DNA from: Sphingomonas sp. PAMC 26605 | GTDB taxonomy: Bacteria; Pseudomonadota; Alphaproteobacteria; Sphingomonadales; Sphingomonadaceae | NCBI RefSeq assembly: GCF_000241485.1 | Contig: NZ_JH584241.1 | Coordinates: 1,039,435 to 1,103,434, forward strand | Direction: 5' to 3' | DNA: 64,000 nucleotides | Shown here: piece after piece, positions 25,941 through 35,370 of the stretch | How the letters are laid out: every line of letters starts with the position of its first letter | Numbering within the stretch: position 1 is the stretch's first letter | Position numbers and translations under genes: made by a program | Notes under the pieces: generated by a model | The model's input: only the letters and a program-made list of their open reading frames with translations | Databases searched by the model: none | Told to the model about the DNA's origin: nothing

Positions 25941-26945
25941 ATGGGTCTAGCGAGGAGCACACGGCTCGTGACCGCCGATGACCGGGCCGGGCAGATCTTC
26001 GATTGCGTCCGCGCCTTTCTGACGCTGCACCGGCTGAGCGCGGATCCGATCCATTACGCCTTCGCGTACGAGGTGGTGTGCAATCCGACCGGGGGTCTCG
26101 CGCAATCGGTTGCGACGATGACCGAGGGCGGCATCCGCCTGTCGGCGCGCGATATCGTGACGCTCGGCGGGGGCACGCCAGGGGCACCGGCAGACCAGGC
26201 CCAATCCGACGGGCTGGTTGCGCAGACGCAGATGCAGGTCGAGGGCTTCACCGACATGGTCCGCTCGATCCGCGCCGAGACCGCCGATTTCGGCCGCGAT
26301 CTGGCGGCGAGCGCGACCGCGATGCGCGCCGGCACGGGCGGCGGCGAAGTGGCACGGTTGACCGCGGTGATGCTCGATCGCGTTCGCTCGGCCGAGGCGC
26401 GCCTCCACGCCGCGACCTCGGAGGCCGACCAGCTGCGCGCCAAGCTCGAGGAGGCTCGCGGTGATGCGCGCCGCGACCCGCTGACCGGCCTGCCCAATCG
26501 CCGCGCGTTCGAAGAGGCGTTCGCCGAGCAGAGCGCCCGCGGAACGCGGCTGTGTCTCGCCGTGTGCGACGTCGATCGCTTCAAGCGCGTCAACGACCAG
26601 TTCGGCCATTCGGTCGGCGACCGGGTACTCAAGGCGATCGCCGAGGCGTTGAGCGCGGCGTGCGACGGGCATTTCGTCGCGCGCTACGGCGGCGAGGAAT
26701 TCGTCATTCTGTTCTCGAACGTCGATCTGTCGCACGCGCATCTGACGCTCGAATCGGCGCGATGCACGGTCGATGCCAAACGCTATCGGCTGCGCGAGAC
26801 CGACATGCCGCTCGGCGCGGTGACCTTCTCCGCGGGCCTCGCGTCGGCCGAGCCGGGCGAGACGCTGGGCGCTACGTTCGGCCGCGCCGACAAATTGCTG
26901 TACGCGGCGAAAGATAGCGGACGGAACCAGGTCCGGTGTCCGTAG
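25941..26945 (+). CDS. GGDEF-domain diguanylate cyclase
   Basis: 334 residues. The N-terminal ~165 residues are helical with no recognised sensor (YAFAYEVVCNP... and a coiled stretch SEADQLRAKLEEA). The C-terminal GGDEF domain begins RDPLTGLPNRRAFEEAF and has the active-site RYGGEEFVILF at about 246-256. It should make cyclic di-GMP. No RXXD inhibitory site precedes GGEEF. No membrane segment is visible, so it is probably cytoplasmic. Closing residues DKLLYAAKDSGRNQV are standard. Confidence 0.93.
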   Translation: MGLARSTRLVTADDRAGQIFDCVRAFLTLHRLSADPIHYAFAYEVVCNPTGGLAQSVATMTEGGIRLSARDIVTLGGGTPGAPADQAQSDGLVAQTQMQVEGFTDMVRSIRAETADFGRDLAASATAMRAGTGGGEVARLTAVMLDRVRSAEARLHAATSEADQLRAKLEEARGDARRDPLTGLPNRRAFEEAFAEQSARGTRLCLAVCDVDRFKRVNDQFGHSVGDRVLKAIAEALSAACDGHFVARYGGEEFVILFSNVDLSHAHLTLESARCTVDAKRYRLRETDMPLGAVTFSAGLASAEPGETLGATFGRADKLLYAAKDSGRNQVRCP

Positions 26946-27010
26946 CAATTTGCACTGATCCTTGGCGAAAATTCCCATTCTGCGCCATGTCCTCAACCGG
27001 GCAATCACTA

Positions 27011-27025
27011 TTTTACGCCGTAAAA
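27011..27025. promoter_or_regulatory. AT-rich perfect palindrome, possible operator
   Basis: TTTTACGCCGTAAAA is a perfect 7-bp palindrome around a central C in otherwise GC-rich DNA, 93 nt upstream of the small ORF at 27118 and 66 nt after the GGDEF gene. The shape suits a dimeric repressor site. No cognate regulator is visible nearby. Confidence 0.35.
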
Positions 27026-27041
27026 CAACTGCTTAATCAAA

Positions 27042-27057
27042 TGGCACGACGCATGCA
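27042..27057 (+). promoter_or_regulatory. Sigma54-like -24/-12 element
   Basis: TGGCACGACGCATGCA matches the sigma54 consensus TGGCACG-N4-TTGCA except for one base in the -12 box. It lies 61 nt upstream of the ATG at 27118. Chance occurrence is possible and no activator site was identified. Confidence 0.3.
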
Positions 27058-27117
27058 ACGCTCCTGGCATAGACGCTTCGGATGGTCCGGAGCGCTAGAT
27101 GACACAGGGAATGCATC

Positions 27118-27228
27118 ATGACCGTCCGTTTCGAATCGCTTCAGCGCGTCGCCGTTTCGCTCGTCGCTGCGCTCATGCTTACCGTCGTTCTGGCTTCGAC
27201 CGCCGTTTCGCTCGCCCCGATCGCCTGA
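27118..27228 (+). CDS. Small single-helix membrane peptide
   Basis: 36 residues: a polar N-terminus (MTVRFESLQRVAV) and one strongly hydrophobic helix (SLVAALMLTVVLASTAVSLA). It could be a small membrane peptide or a signal-peptide-like exported peptide. Supported by a GGGAA ribosome-binding site, biased codon use and a palindrome plus sigma54-like box upstream. Function unknown. Confidence 0.5.
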   Translation: MTVRFESLQRVAVSLVAALMLTVVLASTAVSLAPIA

Positions 27229-27979
27229 TCGGGAGCGGGCGGCTCGCCCCAACAACCGGAAGATCCTGACTGAAAAGGTCCGACACGGCGGCGGGGCGAG
27301 CGGATCGCCCGGCGCCTGGTCGCTTCGAACCCGACATTGACACCGACGCCCCCCCAACAGCGGAGTGCTCGCTGCGCGAACCGCAGAAGTGGGCGGCGGT
27401 GCAGCTTCGCAAATGGTATCCCTTCACCGCCACCCTACCCCCCCCGCTCGAACCGACGCCTCATACGACAGCGGGACGCGCGCGGGCTTCGGCTCGCCTA
27501 CGATCGGGGCGACCCCGCGCCGCGCGTTGAGCGCCACAAGCCTCGAGGGTATCGGCGCTCGCCGCGGGGATCGACCGCAGCACCTCGCGACCGACACGAA
27601 GACGGCGGGTCTACAGACGCTCGATCCAATCATCGCGACGCGAGCGGTCTCGGCGAGCGATCCGCTCGGCATCAACACCGCCGGCACCGCGGTTGTTGCG
27701 GATCACCGATACGGCCTGGCTGCGGCTGAGGACGCCCGACCGTCCCGACCGGGCTCATCACGAGGCTCCGCGGTCGTATTGATCGACTTGTAGGGGGTGC
27801 CGGGCGCGAAGGGGGGCACGCCCGGCACAGACTGAACGGACCGCCGCTACAATGGTTGCCTCGGTCTAAAGTTTGGGGGTGCGCGCGCGAGATCCGGCCG
27901 CGCCTGCGAATTGATGCGGCTCCCGCCGCGCTTTGGCGCTAGGATGAAGCGGGGCCTTTCGCCCCGGTCAGGAACCGTG
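27229..27979. other. 751-nt stretch with no convincing gene
   Basis: The stretch between the small peptide and the next small basic protein has no domain-bearing frame. A 142-codon open frame from about 27365 to 27793 (plus strand) has more A/T-ending and rare codons (CGA, CCA, TCA) than neighbours and no ribosome-binding site. GGCTCGCCCC near 27240 and GGGGCGAGC near 27293 can pair, and a hairpin lies at 27797-27828. It may hold an untranslated RNA or be gene remnants. Confidence 0.5.
27797..27828. repeat. GC-rich hairpin
   Basis: A perfect 10-bp stem GTGCCGGGCG / CGCCCGGCAC with a 12-nt G-rich loop. No T-run follows on either side, so it is not a typical terminator. Confidence 0.6.
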
Positions 27980-28108
27980 ATGGCGAAGAGCCAGAAGAAA
28001 TCGAACAAGGAAGTGCGCAAGCCCAAGGCCGAGAAGGCGCCCAAGGCCAATGCCTCGAACCCGACCAGCAAGGGTCAGCCGGTCCCGATGGTCACGATCA
28101 AGAGCTGA
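27980..28108 (+). CDS. Small basic hypothetical protein
   Basis: 42 residues, lysine-rich (MAKSQKKSNKEVRKPKAEKA...), ending VPMVTIKS. AGGAA sits 6 nt before the ATG. It lies 2 nt before the PhnA-like gene, so they are probably cotranslated. The composition suggests a disordered nucleic-acid or ribosome-associated peptide; that is inference. Confidence 0.7.
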   Translation: MAKSQKKSNKEVRKPKAEKAPKANASNPTSKGQPVPMVTIKS

Positions 28109-28110
28109 GC

Positions 28111-28413
28111 ATGAGCGACACCGACAGTTATGTCTATGACGAGGCCAGCGGCGAATGGGTCGCCGCCGCCGACGCCCCGGCCGCCGCGGCCGACGCTGCC
28201 GTCGTCGTGCGCGACTCGGTCGGCAACGTGCTCGCCGATGGCGACCAGGTCACGCTGATCAAGGACCTGACGGTCAAGGGCGCGGGGCAGACGCTCAAGC
28301 GCGGGACGCTGATCAAGGCGATCCGGCTGACCGGCGACGCGCAGGAAATCGATTGCCGGTACGACGGCATCAAGGGTCTCGTGCTGCGCGCCGAGTTCGT
28401 CCGCAAGCGCTGA
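28111..28413 (+). CDS. PhnA-like protein lacking the zinc ribbon
   Basis: 100 residues. The C-terminal half [20 protein letters not shown] to [14 protein letters not shown] matches the PhnA/YjdM domain. The N-terminal zinc ribbon (four Cys) of E. coli YjdM is replaced by a cysteine-free acidic Ala-rich lead ([20 protein letters not shown]). The function of the family is not settled despite the phosphonate name. It precedes ung by 11 nt. Confidence 0.82.
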   Translation: MSDTDSYVYDEASGEWVAAADAPAAAADAAVVVRDSVGNVLADGDQVTLIKDLTVKGAGQTLKRGTLIKAIRLTGDAQEIDCRYDGIKGLVLRAEFVRKR

Positions 28414-28424
28414 CGGTTCGAGGC

Positions 28425-29117
28425 ATGCAGCCGTTGCCATCGCCATGGCGCGACGCCTTGGCGGATGAGGTCGCGCAGCCGTATATGCAGGCGCTCGATG
28501 CGTTTCTCGCTGCCGAACACGTGGCCGGAACGACGATCTTCCCCCCGCGCGCGGACTGGTTTCGCGCGCTCGAGCTGACGCCGCCCGACGCGGTGCGCGT
28601 CGTCATCCTCGGGCAGGACCCCTATCACGGTCCGGGCCAAGCGCATGGATTGAGCTTCTCGGTGCAGGACGGCGTGCGGATCCCGCCGAGCTTGCGCAAC
28701 GTCTACAAGGAGCTCGAGACCGATCTCGGCATCGCACCGGCGCGGCACGGCCTGCTCGAACATTGGGCGAAGCAAGGCGTGCTGCTGCTCAACGCGGTGT
28801 TGACGGTGCGGATGGGGGCAGCCGCGTCGCACCAGAAGCGCGGGTGGGAACGCTTCACCGACGCCGTGATCCGAGTCGTGGCCGAATCGCCCGAACCGAC
28901 CGTCTTCCTGCTGTGGGGGGCGCACGCGCAGAAGAAGGCGGCGTTCGTCGAGGACGTGACGCAAGGCGGCCGGCATCTCGTGCTGAAGGCGGCGCATCCC
29001 TCGCCGCTGTCGGCCTATAACGGGTTCTTCGGCAGCCGCCCCTTCTCCGCCGCAAATGCTTTCCTCGTGGCGCATGGCCGCGGCGCGATCGACTGGGCCT
29101 TGCCGCCGCGCGCCTAG
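28425..29117 (+). CDS. ung: Uracil-DNA glycosylase
   Basis: 230 residues, family 1 UNG, which removes uracil from DNA. The catalytic water-activating loop [20 protein letters not shown], with its conserved Asp, lies near 65-84, and the Leu-insertion/His motif [19 protein letters not shown] near 188. The ATG at 28425 gives the usual N-terminus. It overlaps the 3' end of holA, which runs the other way, by 4 nt. Confidence 0.97.
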   Translation: MQPLPSPWRDALADEVAQPYMQALDAFLAAEHVAGTTIFPPRADWFRALELTPPDAVRVVILGQDPYHGPGQAHGLSFSVQDGVRIPPSLRNVYKELETDLGIAPARHGLLEHWAKQGVLLLNAVLTVRMGAAASHQKRGWERFTDAVIRVVAESPEPTVFLLWGAHAQKKAAFVEDVTQGGRHLVLKAAHPSPLSAYNGFFGSRPFSAANAFLVAHGRGAIDWALPPRA

Positions 29118-30130
29118 CCGCGCTGCCGCGCCGCCATCCGCGCAACGCCGAGCATCGCCGCATCCGACAGCACGGTGCCGGCATTGGACGGCGCCATCGT
29201 CGCGCGCTCGGCGCGGCGGACGCGGTCGACCGCGTCGCTGATCTTGGCCGCCGACCAGATTCGCAGCGCGGCCGCGGTCGTCGCGCGTTCGCGGAAGAAG
29301 ACGCGCTCGATCACGCTGTTGATGTTCGCGCCATTGTCGATCTCGGCGCGCAGTTCGGCAAGGCTCATCAGACGGCGGACGAGCTGGCGCAGCAACGGGA
29401 TCGGCGAGACCCCCGCAACCGCAAGGCGCGCGAGCTCGTCGCCGAGCACGACCGGGCCACCGCCGATCGCCGCATCGATCGCGCGCGACATTTCCGAATC
29501 GCCGAGATCCGCCCCGATCGCATCGAGCGCGGCATCGTCGAGCTCGCGCGGCCGCTCGGGCGCGGCGTCGAGATAGAGCGCGATCTTCTCGAGCTCGCGC
29601 GTCATCACCGCGCGGTCACCCGCCGCGGCGAGCGCGATCCGCGCGGCGGTGCCGCCCATCGTGCGCAGGCCCTGCTCGCGTGCGATGCTCGTCGCGATCT
29701 TGTCGGCCTCGCCGCCTTCGGGAACGTAGAACACGCACGACATCGCGCGCGGATCGCTCGTCGCGAGCTTGACCAGCGCCGAGGTCGCCTTGGCATTGGG
29801 CGCGAGCAGCACCACCGGATTGCCGGCGCGCTCGGCCGACAGCAGCAAGGTCGCCGCCGCAACGCTTTCCTCGCCCGCACCCGCGACGCGGATATGGCGC
29901 GCGGTGCCGAACAGCGACATCGACGCCGCCTCGTCGGCGAGTCGCCCGGGATTGGCCTTGAGCAATGCCGGCTCGAGGTCGACGCGCTCGGCATCGGGCC
30001 CGAGCGCGCGTGCGACACGCGCGGCTATGTCGCGTGCGCCCGCCTCATCGGGGCCGTAGAGCACGTAAAGCCGGATGTCGGGATTGCCGCTCTCGATCGC
30101 GCGCGTCAGCTGGTTGAGATTGGCTTTCAC
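29114..30130 (-). CDS. holA: DNA polymerase III subunit delta
   Basis: 338 residues. The clamp-loader delta subunit opens the beta sliding clamp. [20 protein letters not shown] and [20 protein letters not shown] at the N-terminus and the degenerate AAA+ fold match HolA. The start is a GTG. It follows lptE on the same strand; lptE-holA adjacency is common in alphaproteobacteria and downstream of leuS also in E. coli. Confidence 0.93.
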   Translation of the reverse strand: MKANLNQLTRAIESGNPDIRLYVLYGPDEAGARDIAARVARALGPDAERVDLEPALLKANPGRLADEAASMSLFGTARHIRVAGAGEESVAAATLLLSAERAGNPVVLLAPNAKATSALVKLATSDPRAMSCVFYVPEGGEADKIATSIAREQGLRTMGGTAARIALAAAGDRAVMTRELEKIALYLDAAPERPRELDDAALDAIGADLGDSEMSRAIDAAIGGGPVVLGDELARLAVAGVSPIPLLRQLVRRLMSLAELRAEIDNGANINSVIERVFFRERATTAAALRIWSAAKISDAVDRVRRAERATMAPSNAGTVLSDAAMLGVARMAARQRG

Positions 30131-30151
30131 GACGCCCGCCCGCGGGGCATG

Positions 30152-30655
30152 TCAGCGCGGCTCGGGCGCGGTACGCTGGACATAGGTGGCGACGCGCGCG
30201 ACGATCTGGTCGGCGACGATCTGCGACAGCCGCTCGAGCGCGGTGTCCTCGGCGGCAATCGTCGCATATTCCGAATTGACCGCGTCGATGCCCGCGTCCG
30301 ACCCGGCGGTGGCGTCGAGCAGCACCGACCCGTTCGACAGGTCGACCAGCTGATAGCGCGCGCGCAACGTCCGGCGCTCGCGCGAGATGGAGTTGTCGCG
30401 ATTGACGCCGAGCCCGGTGATCTGGTCGTCGAGCTTGATCTCGAGCCGGTAGCGCGGCGTCGCCTGCGCGTGGAGCCGGTCGCGCAGCGCGTTGCCCATC
30501 ATCCAGCCCGATTTGCCTTCGATCGGCCCGACTTCGATCTGCGTCAGCCCGCTGGCGACGGTGCCCGAACCGCCGCCCGAATAGAGCGGATGCAGGCCGC
30601 AGCCCGCCAGCGCGAGCGCGGAGAACGGCACGAGCAAGGCAAGCCGCCGCATCAT
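30152..30655 (-). CDS. lptE: LPS-assembly lipoprotein LptE
   Basis: 167 residues. The signal peptide [19 protein letters not shown] has a lipobox (LAGC) followed by the GLHPLYSG typical of LptE. It plugs the LptD barrel in the outer membrane for LPS export. Its ATG overlaps the leuS stop (ATGA), so leuS-lptE-holA form a coupled operon as in E. coli. Confidence 0.93.
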   Translation of the reverse strand: MMRRLALLVPFSALALAGCGLHPLYSGGGSGTVASGLTQIEVGPIEGKSGWMMGNALRDRLHAQATPRYRLEIKLDDQITGLGVNRDNSISRERRTLRARYQLVDLSNGSVLLDATAGSDAGIDAVNSEYATIAAEDTALERLSQIVADQIVARVATYVQRTAPEPR

Positions 30656-33378
30656 GCGACGATGTTCACGAGACGATCGGGCACGACGATGACCTTCCGG
30701 GGGGCTTTGCCTTCGAGGATGCGGACGATCTTGTCCGAGGCGAGCGCTGCGGCCTCGACCGCATCGCTCGGATGGCCCTTGGGCATGGTGAGCGTGTCGC
30801 GCAGCTTGCCGTTGACCTGCACCGCGATGGTGACCTCGTCCTCGACCAGCAGCGCGGCATCGACCGCGGGCCAGGGCGCGTCGGCGATCAGGCCTTCGTT
30901 CCCCGCCGCGGCCCAGGCCTCTTCGGCAAGGTGCGGCGCCATCGGCGCGACGAGCCGCATCAGCGTGGCGATCGCGGTGTCGCGCGAGGCCGAGGGCTCG
31001 GCGCGTTCGATCGCGGCGGTCAGCTCGTACAATTTGGCGACCGCCTTGTTGAAGCTCAAAGCCTCGATATCGAGCGCGATGCCGGCGATGCTCTGGTGGA
31101 GCTTGCGGTCGAGCGCGGCGTTCTTCGCACCGCCTTCGCCTGCACGCTCGCCGTCGAACAGCCGCCACAGCCGCTGGATGAAGCGCCACGAGCCTTCGAT
31201 CCCGCTCTCGCTCCACGGCAGATCGCGCTCGGGCGGCGAATCAGACAGCATGAACCAGCGCGTCGCGTCGGCGCCGTACTGATCGACGATGCCGGTCGGG
31301 TCGACTGTGTTCTTCTTCGACTTCGACATCTTCTCGACGCGGCCGACGGTGACCGCTTCGCCGGTCGCCTTCTCGGTCCAGCCGTCGCCGCTGCGGACGA
31401 TATCGTCGAGCGAGAGCCAGAGCGGCTTGGTGATGCTGTCGACGCCGTCGCTGCCGAGCTCGGTGACCTGGCGGCTATAGGTCTCGTGCGTGACCATGCC
31501 TTGCGTGAACAGGCCGGCGAAGGGCTCGGCCACGTCGAGCAGCCCGATATGCTTCAGCGCACGCGTCCAGAAGCGCGCGTAGAGCAGGTGCAGGATCGCA
31601 TGCTCGACGCCGCCGATATATTGCGCCACCGGCAGCCACTTTTCCGCGACGGCGCGGTCGAACGGCTTGTCCTTCGGCTGGCTGGCGAAGCGGATGAAAT
31701 ACCACGACGAATCGACGAAGGTGTCGAGCGTATCGGTCTCGCGCCGTGCCTGCCCGCCACACGACGGGCACGCGACATGCTTCCACGTCGGATGCCGATC
31801 GAGCGGGTTGCCGGGGATGTCGAACGACACGTCCTCGGGCAGCACGACGGGGAGCTGGTCCTTGGGCACCGGCACCGCGCCGCACGCGTCGCAATGGATG
31901 ATCGGGATCGGCGTGCCCCAATAGCGCTGGCGGCTGACGCCCCAATCGCGCAGGCGGAACACGGTCGAGCCCGTGCCCCAGCCCTCGCCTTCGGCACGCT
32001 GGATGACCGCGCGCTTGGCGTCCTCGACGTCCATGCCGTCGAGGAAGTGCGAGTTGACGAGCGTGCCGGGGCCGGTCGCGGCCTCAGTGCCTTCGAACAC
32101 GGGGTCCGTCACGTCACCGTCAGAGACGACGCGGCGCACCGGCAGATCGTATTTCCGCGCGAAATCGAGATCGCGCTGGTCGTGCGCGGGAACGCCGAAC
32201 ACCGCGCCAGTGCCGTATTCCATCAGCACGAAGTTCGCGATGTAGACCGGCAGCTGCCAGTTCGGATCGAACGGATGCGACGCGGTGATGCCGGTGTCGA
32301 AGCCGAGCTTCTCCTGCGTATCGAGCTCGGCCGCGGTGGTGCCGCCGCGCTTGCACAGCGCTATGAACTCGGCCGCGGCGGGGTTCGTGGCGGCGAGTGC
32401 CTGCGCGATCGGGTGATCGGCGGCGACAGCCACGAAGCTGGCACCGAAGATCGTGTCGGGGCGGGTGGTGAACACCTCGACCGACGCAATCCCCCTCCCG
32501 CTTGCGGGAGGGGTTAGGGGTGGGCTCGCGCTATCCGCGTCAGCTTCCGTTGAAAGCGCGCGCCCACCCCCGGCCCAGTTCGGGGTCGGATGTGCCCCCG
32601 GCACATCCTCGACAGCGCGGGGCGCTGTCGACCCCGAACTCGCGAGCGGGAGGGGAGCAGAAGAAGAAGACAGCGAGAACCGGAACGTCAGCCCGCGGCT
32701 GCGCCCGATCCAATTCTCCTGCATCAATTTGACCTTGTCGGGCCAATGCTCGAGCCCATCCAGGCCCTCGAGCAATTCATCGGCAAAGTCGGTGATCTTG
32801 AGGAACCATTGCGACAGCTTGCGCCGCTCGACCAGCGCGCCCGAGCGCCAGCCGCGCCCGTCGATGACCTGCTCGTTGGCGAGCACGGTCATGTCGACCG
32901 GATCCCAATTGACCGAGCTTTCCTTGCGATAGACCAGGCCCGCCGCGAACAAATCGAGGAACAGCGCCTGCTCGTGCCCGTAATAGTCGGGCTCGCAGGT
33001 CGCGAGCTCGCGGCTCCAGTCGAGCGCGAAGCCCAGCCGCTTGAGCTGCGCCTTCATCGTCGCGATATTGTCGCGCGTCCAGCCGCCGGGGTGGACATGC
33101 TTTTCCATCGCGGCATTCTCGGCGGGCATGCCGAAGGCGTCCCACCCCATCGGGTGGAGCACTTCCATCCCCGTCATCCGCCGATAGCGCGCGAGCACGT
33201 CGCCCATCGTGTAATTGCGGACATGGCCCATATGGATCTTCCCCGACGGATAGGGGAACATCTCGAGCACATAAGAGCGCGGCTTGGTCGAGTGATCGTC
33301 AGCGGCAAAGGTGGCGCGGTCGTCCCAAACCTTCTGCCAAGCCGCGTCCGCCTTCAGCGCATTGAAGCGTGACGCCAT
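30652..33378 (-). CDS. leuS: Leucyl-tRNA synthetase with an in-frame repeat insertion
   Basis: 908 residues, about 50-60 longer than usual. Class I signature [12 protein letters not shown] is at 43-54 and KMSKSKKN near 684. The editing CP1 domain has [13 protein letters not shown], and the zinc-type insert [11 protein letters not shown] and CPSCGG. Residues ~242-296 ([20 protein letters not shown] onwards to TPPASGRG) have no counterpart in the family. They are encoded by a structured palindromic element at 32492-32655. The insertion falls in the loop between the strands LTFRFSL and [10 protein letters not shown] at the entrance to the editing domain, where extra residues are likely tolerated. 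Confidence 0.95.
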   Translation of the reverse strand: MASRFNALKADAAWQKVWDDRATFAADDHSTKPRSYVLEMFPYPSGKIHMGHVRNYTMGDVLARYRRMTGMEVLHPMGWDAFGMPAENAAMEKHVHPGGWTRDNIATMKAQLKRLGFALDWSRELATCEPDYYGHEQALFLDLFAAGLVYRKESSVNWDPVDMTVLANEQVIDGRGWRSGALVERRKLSQWFLKITDFADELLEGLDGLEHWPDKVKLMQENWIGRSRGLTFRFSLSSSSAPLPLASSGSTAPRAVEDVPGAHPTPNWAGGGRALSTEADADSASPPLTPPASGRGIASVEVFTTRPDTIFGASFVAVAADHPIAQALAATNPAAAEFIALCKRGGTTAAELDTQEKLGFDTGITASHPFDPNWQLPVYIANFVLMEYGTGAVFGVPAHDQRDLDFARKYDLPVRRVVSDGDVTDPVFEGTEAATGPGTLVNSHFLDGMDVEDAKRAVIQRAEGEGWGTGSTVFRLRDWGVSRQRYWGTPIPIIHCDACGAVPVPKDQLPVVLPEDVSFDIPGNPLDRHPTWKHVACPSCGGQARRETDTLDTFVDSSWYFIRFASQPKDKPFDRAVAEKWLPVAQYIGGVEHAILHLLYARFWTRALKHIGLLDVAEPFAGLFTQGMVTHETYSRQVTELGSDGVDSITKPLWLSLDDIVRSGDGWTEKATGEAVTVGRVEKMSKSKKNTVDPTGIVDQYGADATRWFMLSDSPPERDLPWSESGIEGSWRFIQRLWRLFDGERAGEGGAKNAALDRKLHQSIAGIALDIEALSFNKAVAKLYELTAAIERAEPSASRDTAIATLMRLVAPMAPHLAEEAWAAAGNEGLIADAPWPAVDAALLVEDEVTIAVQVNGKLRDTLTMPKGHPSDAVEAAALASDKIVRILEGKAPRKVIVVPDRLVNIVA
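32492..32655. repeat. Composite palindromic element inserted in leuS
   Basis: Terminal inverted repeats CCCCTCCCGCT (32492-32502) and AGCGGGAGGGG (32645-32655). Inside are a 10-bp hairpin at 32492-32513, a 9-bp pair 32517-32525 with 32562-32570, and a 12-bp stem 32577-32588 with 32629-32640. The 12-bp stem encloses two hairpins, at 32589-32607 (8 bp) and 32610-32630 (9 bp). Such nested structure is typical of a mobile non-coding element, not of coding sequence, yet all of it is translated. Confidence 0.88.
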
Positions 33379-33390
33379 AAGAGTGCTGCC

Positions 33391-33852
33391 TCAGCCCGCG
33401 ACGGCGGCGCGACGCAGATCACGCGCCTTGGTCAGGATGATGTCCTCGAGCTTCTGGACGGTCGCCGCCTGGACCGGCGCCGCGACCCATTGCCCGCCCT
33501 GGTTGACCTGGCGAAGCGCCGCGACGCGCAGGCCGTCGGCGCGCAGATCCTGGTCGAGGATCGTCACCGTCACCTTGACGCGTTCCGAAGGCGCTGCCGG
33601 GTTGATGTACCAGTCGGTGACGATCACGCCGCCGTTCGAATCGGTCTGCAGCAGCGGCATGAAGCTCAGCGTGTCGAGGCTCGCGCGCCACAGATAGGCG
33701 TTGACGCCGATCGTGGTGACCTTCGATGCAGCGAGATCGGGATTGGCGATACGCGCGCCCTTGTGCGCGCAGGCGCCGAGCGACAGCGTTGCGGCAAGCG
33801 CACAGGAGAGCACGACAAGGGTGCGGGGCGCGGTGCCTGGGCGGCGGATCAT
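33391..33852 (-). CDS. DUF3576 lipoprotein
   Basis: 153 residues. The signal peptide TLVVLSCALAATLSLGACAH has a lipobox (LGAC). The DUF3576 domain is seen in IGVNAYLWRASLDTLSFMPL and GGVIVTDWYINP. Envelope protein of unknown function, widespread in alphaproteobacteria. It sits 12 nt upstream of leuS, so it heads the DUF3576-leuS-lptE-holA operon. Confidence 0.88.
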   Translation of the reverse strand: MIRRPGTAPRTLVVLSCALAATLSLGACAHKGARIANPDLAASKVTTIGVNAYLWRASLDTLSFMPLLQTDSNGGVIVTDWYINPAAPSERVKVTVTILDQDLRADGLRVAALRQVNQGGQWVAAPVQAATVQKLEDIILTKARDLRRAAVAG

Positions 33853-34112
33853 CGGCGGTTCCTGAGCAAACGGGGACTTGAGAGTGGCGGTATCTATAGA
33901 ATGTTGCACGTTCGCCGCAAGCAACACCTCGGGCCTCCCGTCGGCAGGGATCCAAGCCGCCTCAGCGCCGTTTAGCCTCGCCTGTCGCCAAGGTGTGTCC
34001 TTCGTGACACTCTTCGAGGAAATTGCGCCGTTACAGTGGCACGACGGAATTGAATCGTGATAGGCGCGTTGTCAGATAAGGGGTGCCGAAGCGGCACGCA
34101 GAGGGGTTGCAC

Positions 34113-34841
34113 GTGTTGTCTGCTCGTTGGTTGTCCGGGATTGCTGTGGGGTCGCTTGTCGCCCTCGGCTTCGCCGTGGCCCCGGCACTTGGCGCGAGCG
34201 ATACGCCGACGGCACGCTTCGCCGCCAAGCGCCCCGTATTCGTGCGGGGCATCGGCTCGTTCACCCCGGCATCGGCCGACCCTCGGCTCGCTGCGATCTT
34301 CGCGCGCGGCGGTCTCGATACCAGCGGCTTCCGCTTCACGCCGTCCGACGCGCGCGGCGACGCTGCGCATCCGGTGACGGTGGCGATTCGCGCCCGCTCG
34401 GCGCGCGGCATCGCCGTGGTCGATCGCACCGCGCCGCTTCCGGCCTCGACCACCAGCCTGACGCCGATCGCCTACAATCTCGGTGTTGCGGTCGGCTGGA
34501 AGCGCTTCGCCGTATCGGGCGACGTCTCGAAGGTCGATCTCGCCGGCCTGCCCGGCGGTCGCGAGGCGGCCGATCTCGGCGTCAGCTATACCGGCAACCG
34601 CTTCACCGGCCGCGTGAAAGCCGCGACCGACCGTCCGCTCGCGGGTGCGCCCAAGCTGATCGAGGATGCACCGGCCTATTCGATCGACGTCGGCGGCTCG
34701 TACGCGCTGACGCGGCGGATCGATGTCACCGCGGGCGTGCGCTACAAGGCCGAGCGCGAACGGCTGATCGAACAGCCCGCCGCCGATGCGACGCGCCGCG
34801 ACAGCCAGGCCGTCTATGTCGGGACCGCGTTCCGCTTCTGA
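34113..34841 (+). CDS. Predicted outer-membrane beta-barrel protein
   Basis: 242 residues. The GTG at 34113 has GAGGGG about 7 nt upstream. Signal peptide LSGIAVGSLVALGFAVAPAL is followed by a ~110-residue N-terminal part and alternating strands (LGVAVGWKRFAVSGDVSKVD, ADLGVSYTGNRF, RIDVTAGVRYKAE). The last residues VYVGTAFRF end in Phe, the usual C-terminal signal for outer-membrane insertion. It resembles small porin-like proteins, but no specific family was recognised. Confidence 0.75.
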   Translation: MLSARWLSGIAVGSLVALGFAVAPALGASDTPTARFAAKRPVFVRGIGSFTPASADPRLAAIFARGGLDTSGFRFTPSDARGDAAHPVTVAIRARSARGIAVVDRTAPLPASTTSLTPIAYNLGVAVGWKRFAVSGDVSKVDLAGLPGGREAADLGVSYTGNRFTGRVKAATDRPLAGAPKLIEDAPAYSIDVGGSYALTRRIDVTAGVRYKAERERLIEQPAADATRRDSQAVYVGTAFRF

Positions 34842-34847
34842 TGCGGT

Positions 34848-35348
34848 TCAGGGCGTAAGCCCATCGATCGCTGCCCAGCCGACAAAGCCCAGCGCCTTGA
34901 TTCGCATGAACCGCCTCCGCGTCATCCCGCCGAGCGCGATCGCAGGAAGCCGCGCCGCGCGCGCGATCGCAGCAGCGCGCAGCGGGCCAAGCGCGCGCGC
35001 GCCGATATGCGTCCGCGTCGGATAGACCGGCGAGACCAGAACCAGCGCCGCCCCGGCACGACGCGCGGCGATCGCCTCGCGAATCGTATGCGCCGGGTGC
35101 AGGAGGCGGCGTTGCGCGGCGCCTCCGCCCTCGATCAAGACCAGCCCGCGCGATCGCGCCATCCGAGCGATGCGCGCGTACAGCGCCGCGCGCTCGGGTG
35201 GCGGGGTTCCGAAATGCCGGAATACGACCCCGCTACCGCGGGGAAGACCTGCCAGTGCGGGCCATAAGGCGGCACCCATGCGTTCGTCGGTCATCAGCCA
35301 CAGCGTCGGGACCGGGAACCTACGGCTATTGGGGTGACGCGGGGGCAT
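34848..35348 (-). CDS. Thiamine phosphate synthase-like protein
   Basis: 166 residues. TLWLMTDERMG, GVVFRHFG, LVLIEGG and the phosphate-binding LVLVSPVYPTRTHIGARALG match the ThiE/TenI TIM barrel, and LPAIALGGMT is the second phosphate site. It is shorter than ThiE (~210) and lacks the usual diphosphate-binding Asp pair, so it may be a TenI-like paralogue or a diverged ThiE. The ATG at 35348 is chosen because the upstream codons antisense the YggS gene. Confidence 0.78.
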   Translation of the reverse strand: MPPRHPNSRRFPVPTLWLMTDERMGAALWPALAGLPRGSGVVFRHFGTPPPERAALYARIARMARSRGLVLIEGGGAAQRRLLHPAHTIREAIAARRAGAALVLVSPVYPTRTHIGARALGPLRAAAIARAARLPAIALGGMTRRRFMRIKALGFVGWAAIDGLTP

Positions 35349-35370
35349 AGTCCCGCCTATAGCGCCGCCA

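Noticed and set aside
27365-27793. 142-codon open frame in the gap after the small peptide
   Set aside because: No ribosome-binding site, no recognisable motif and codon use unlike neighbours.
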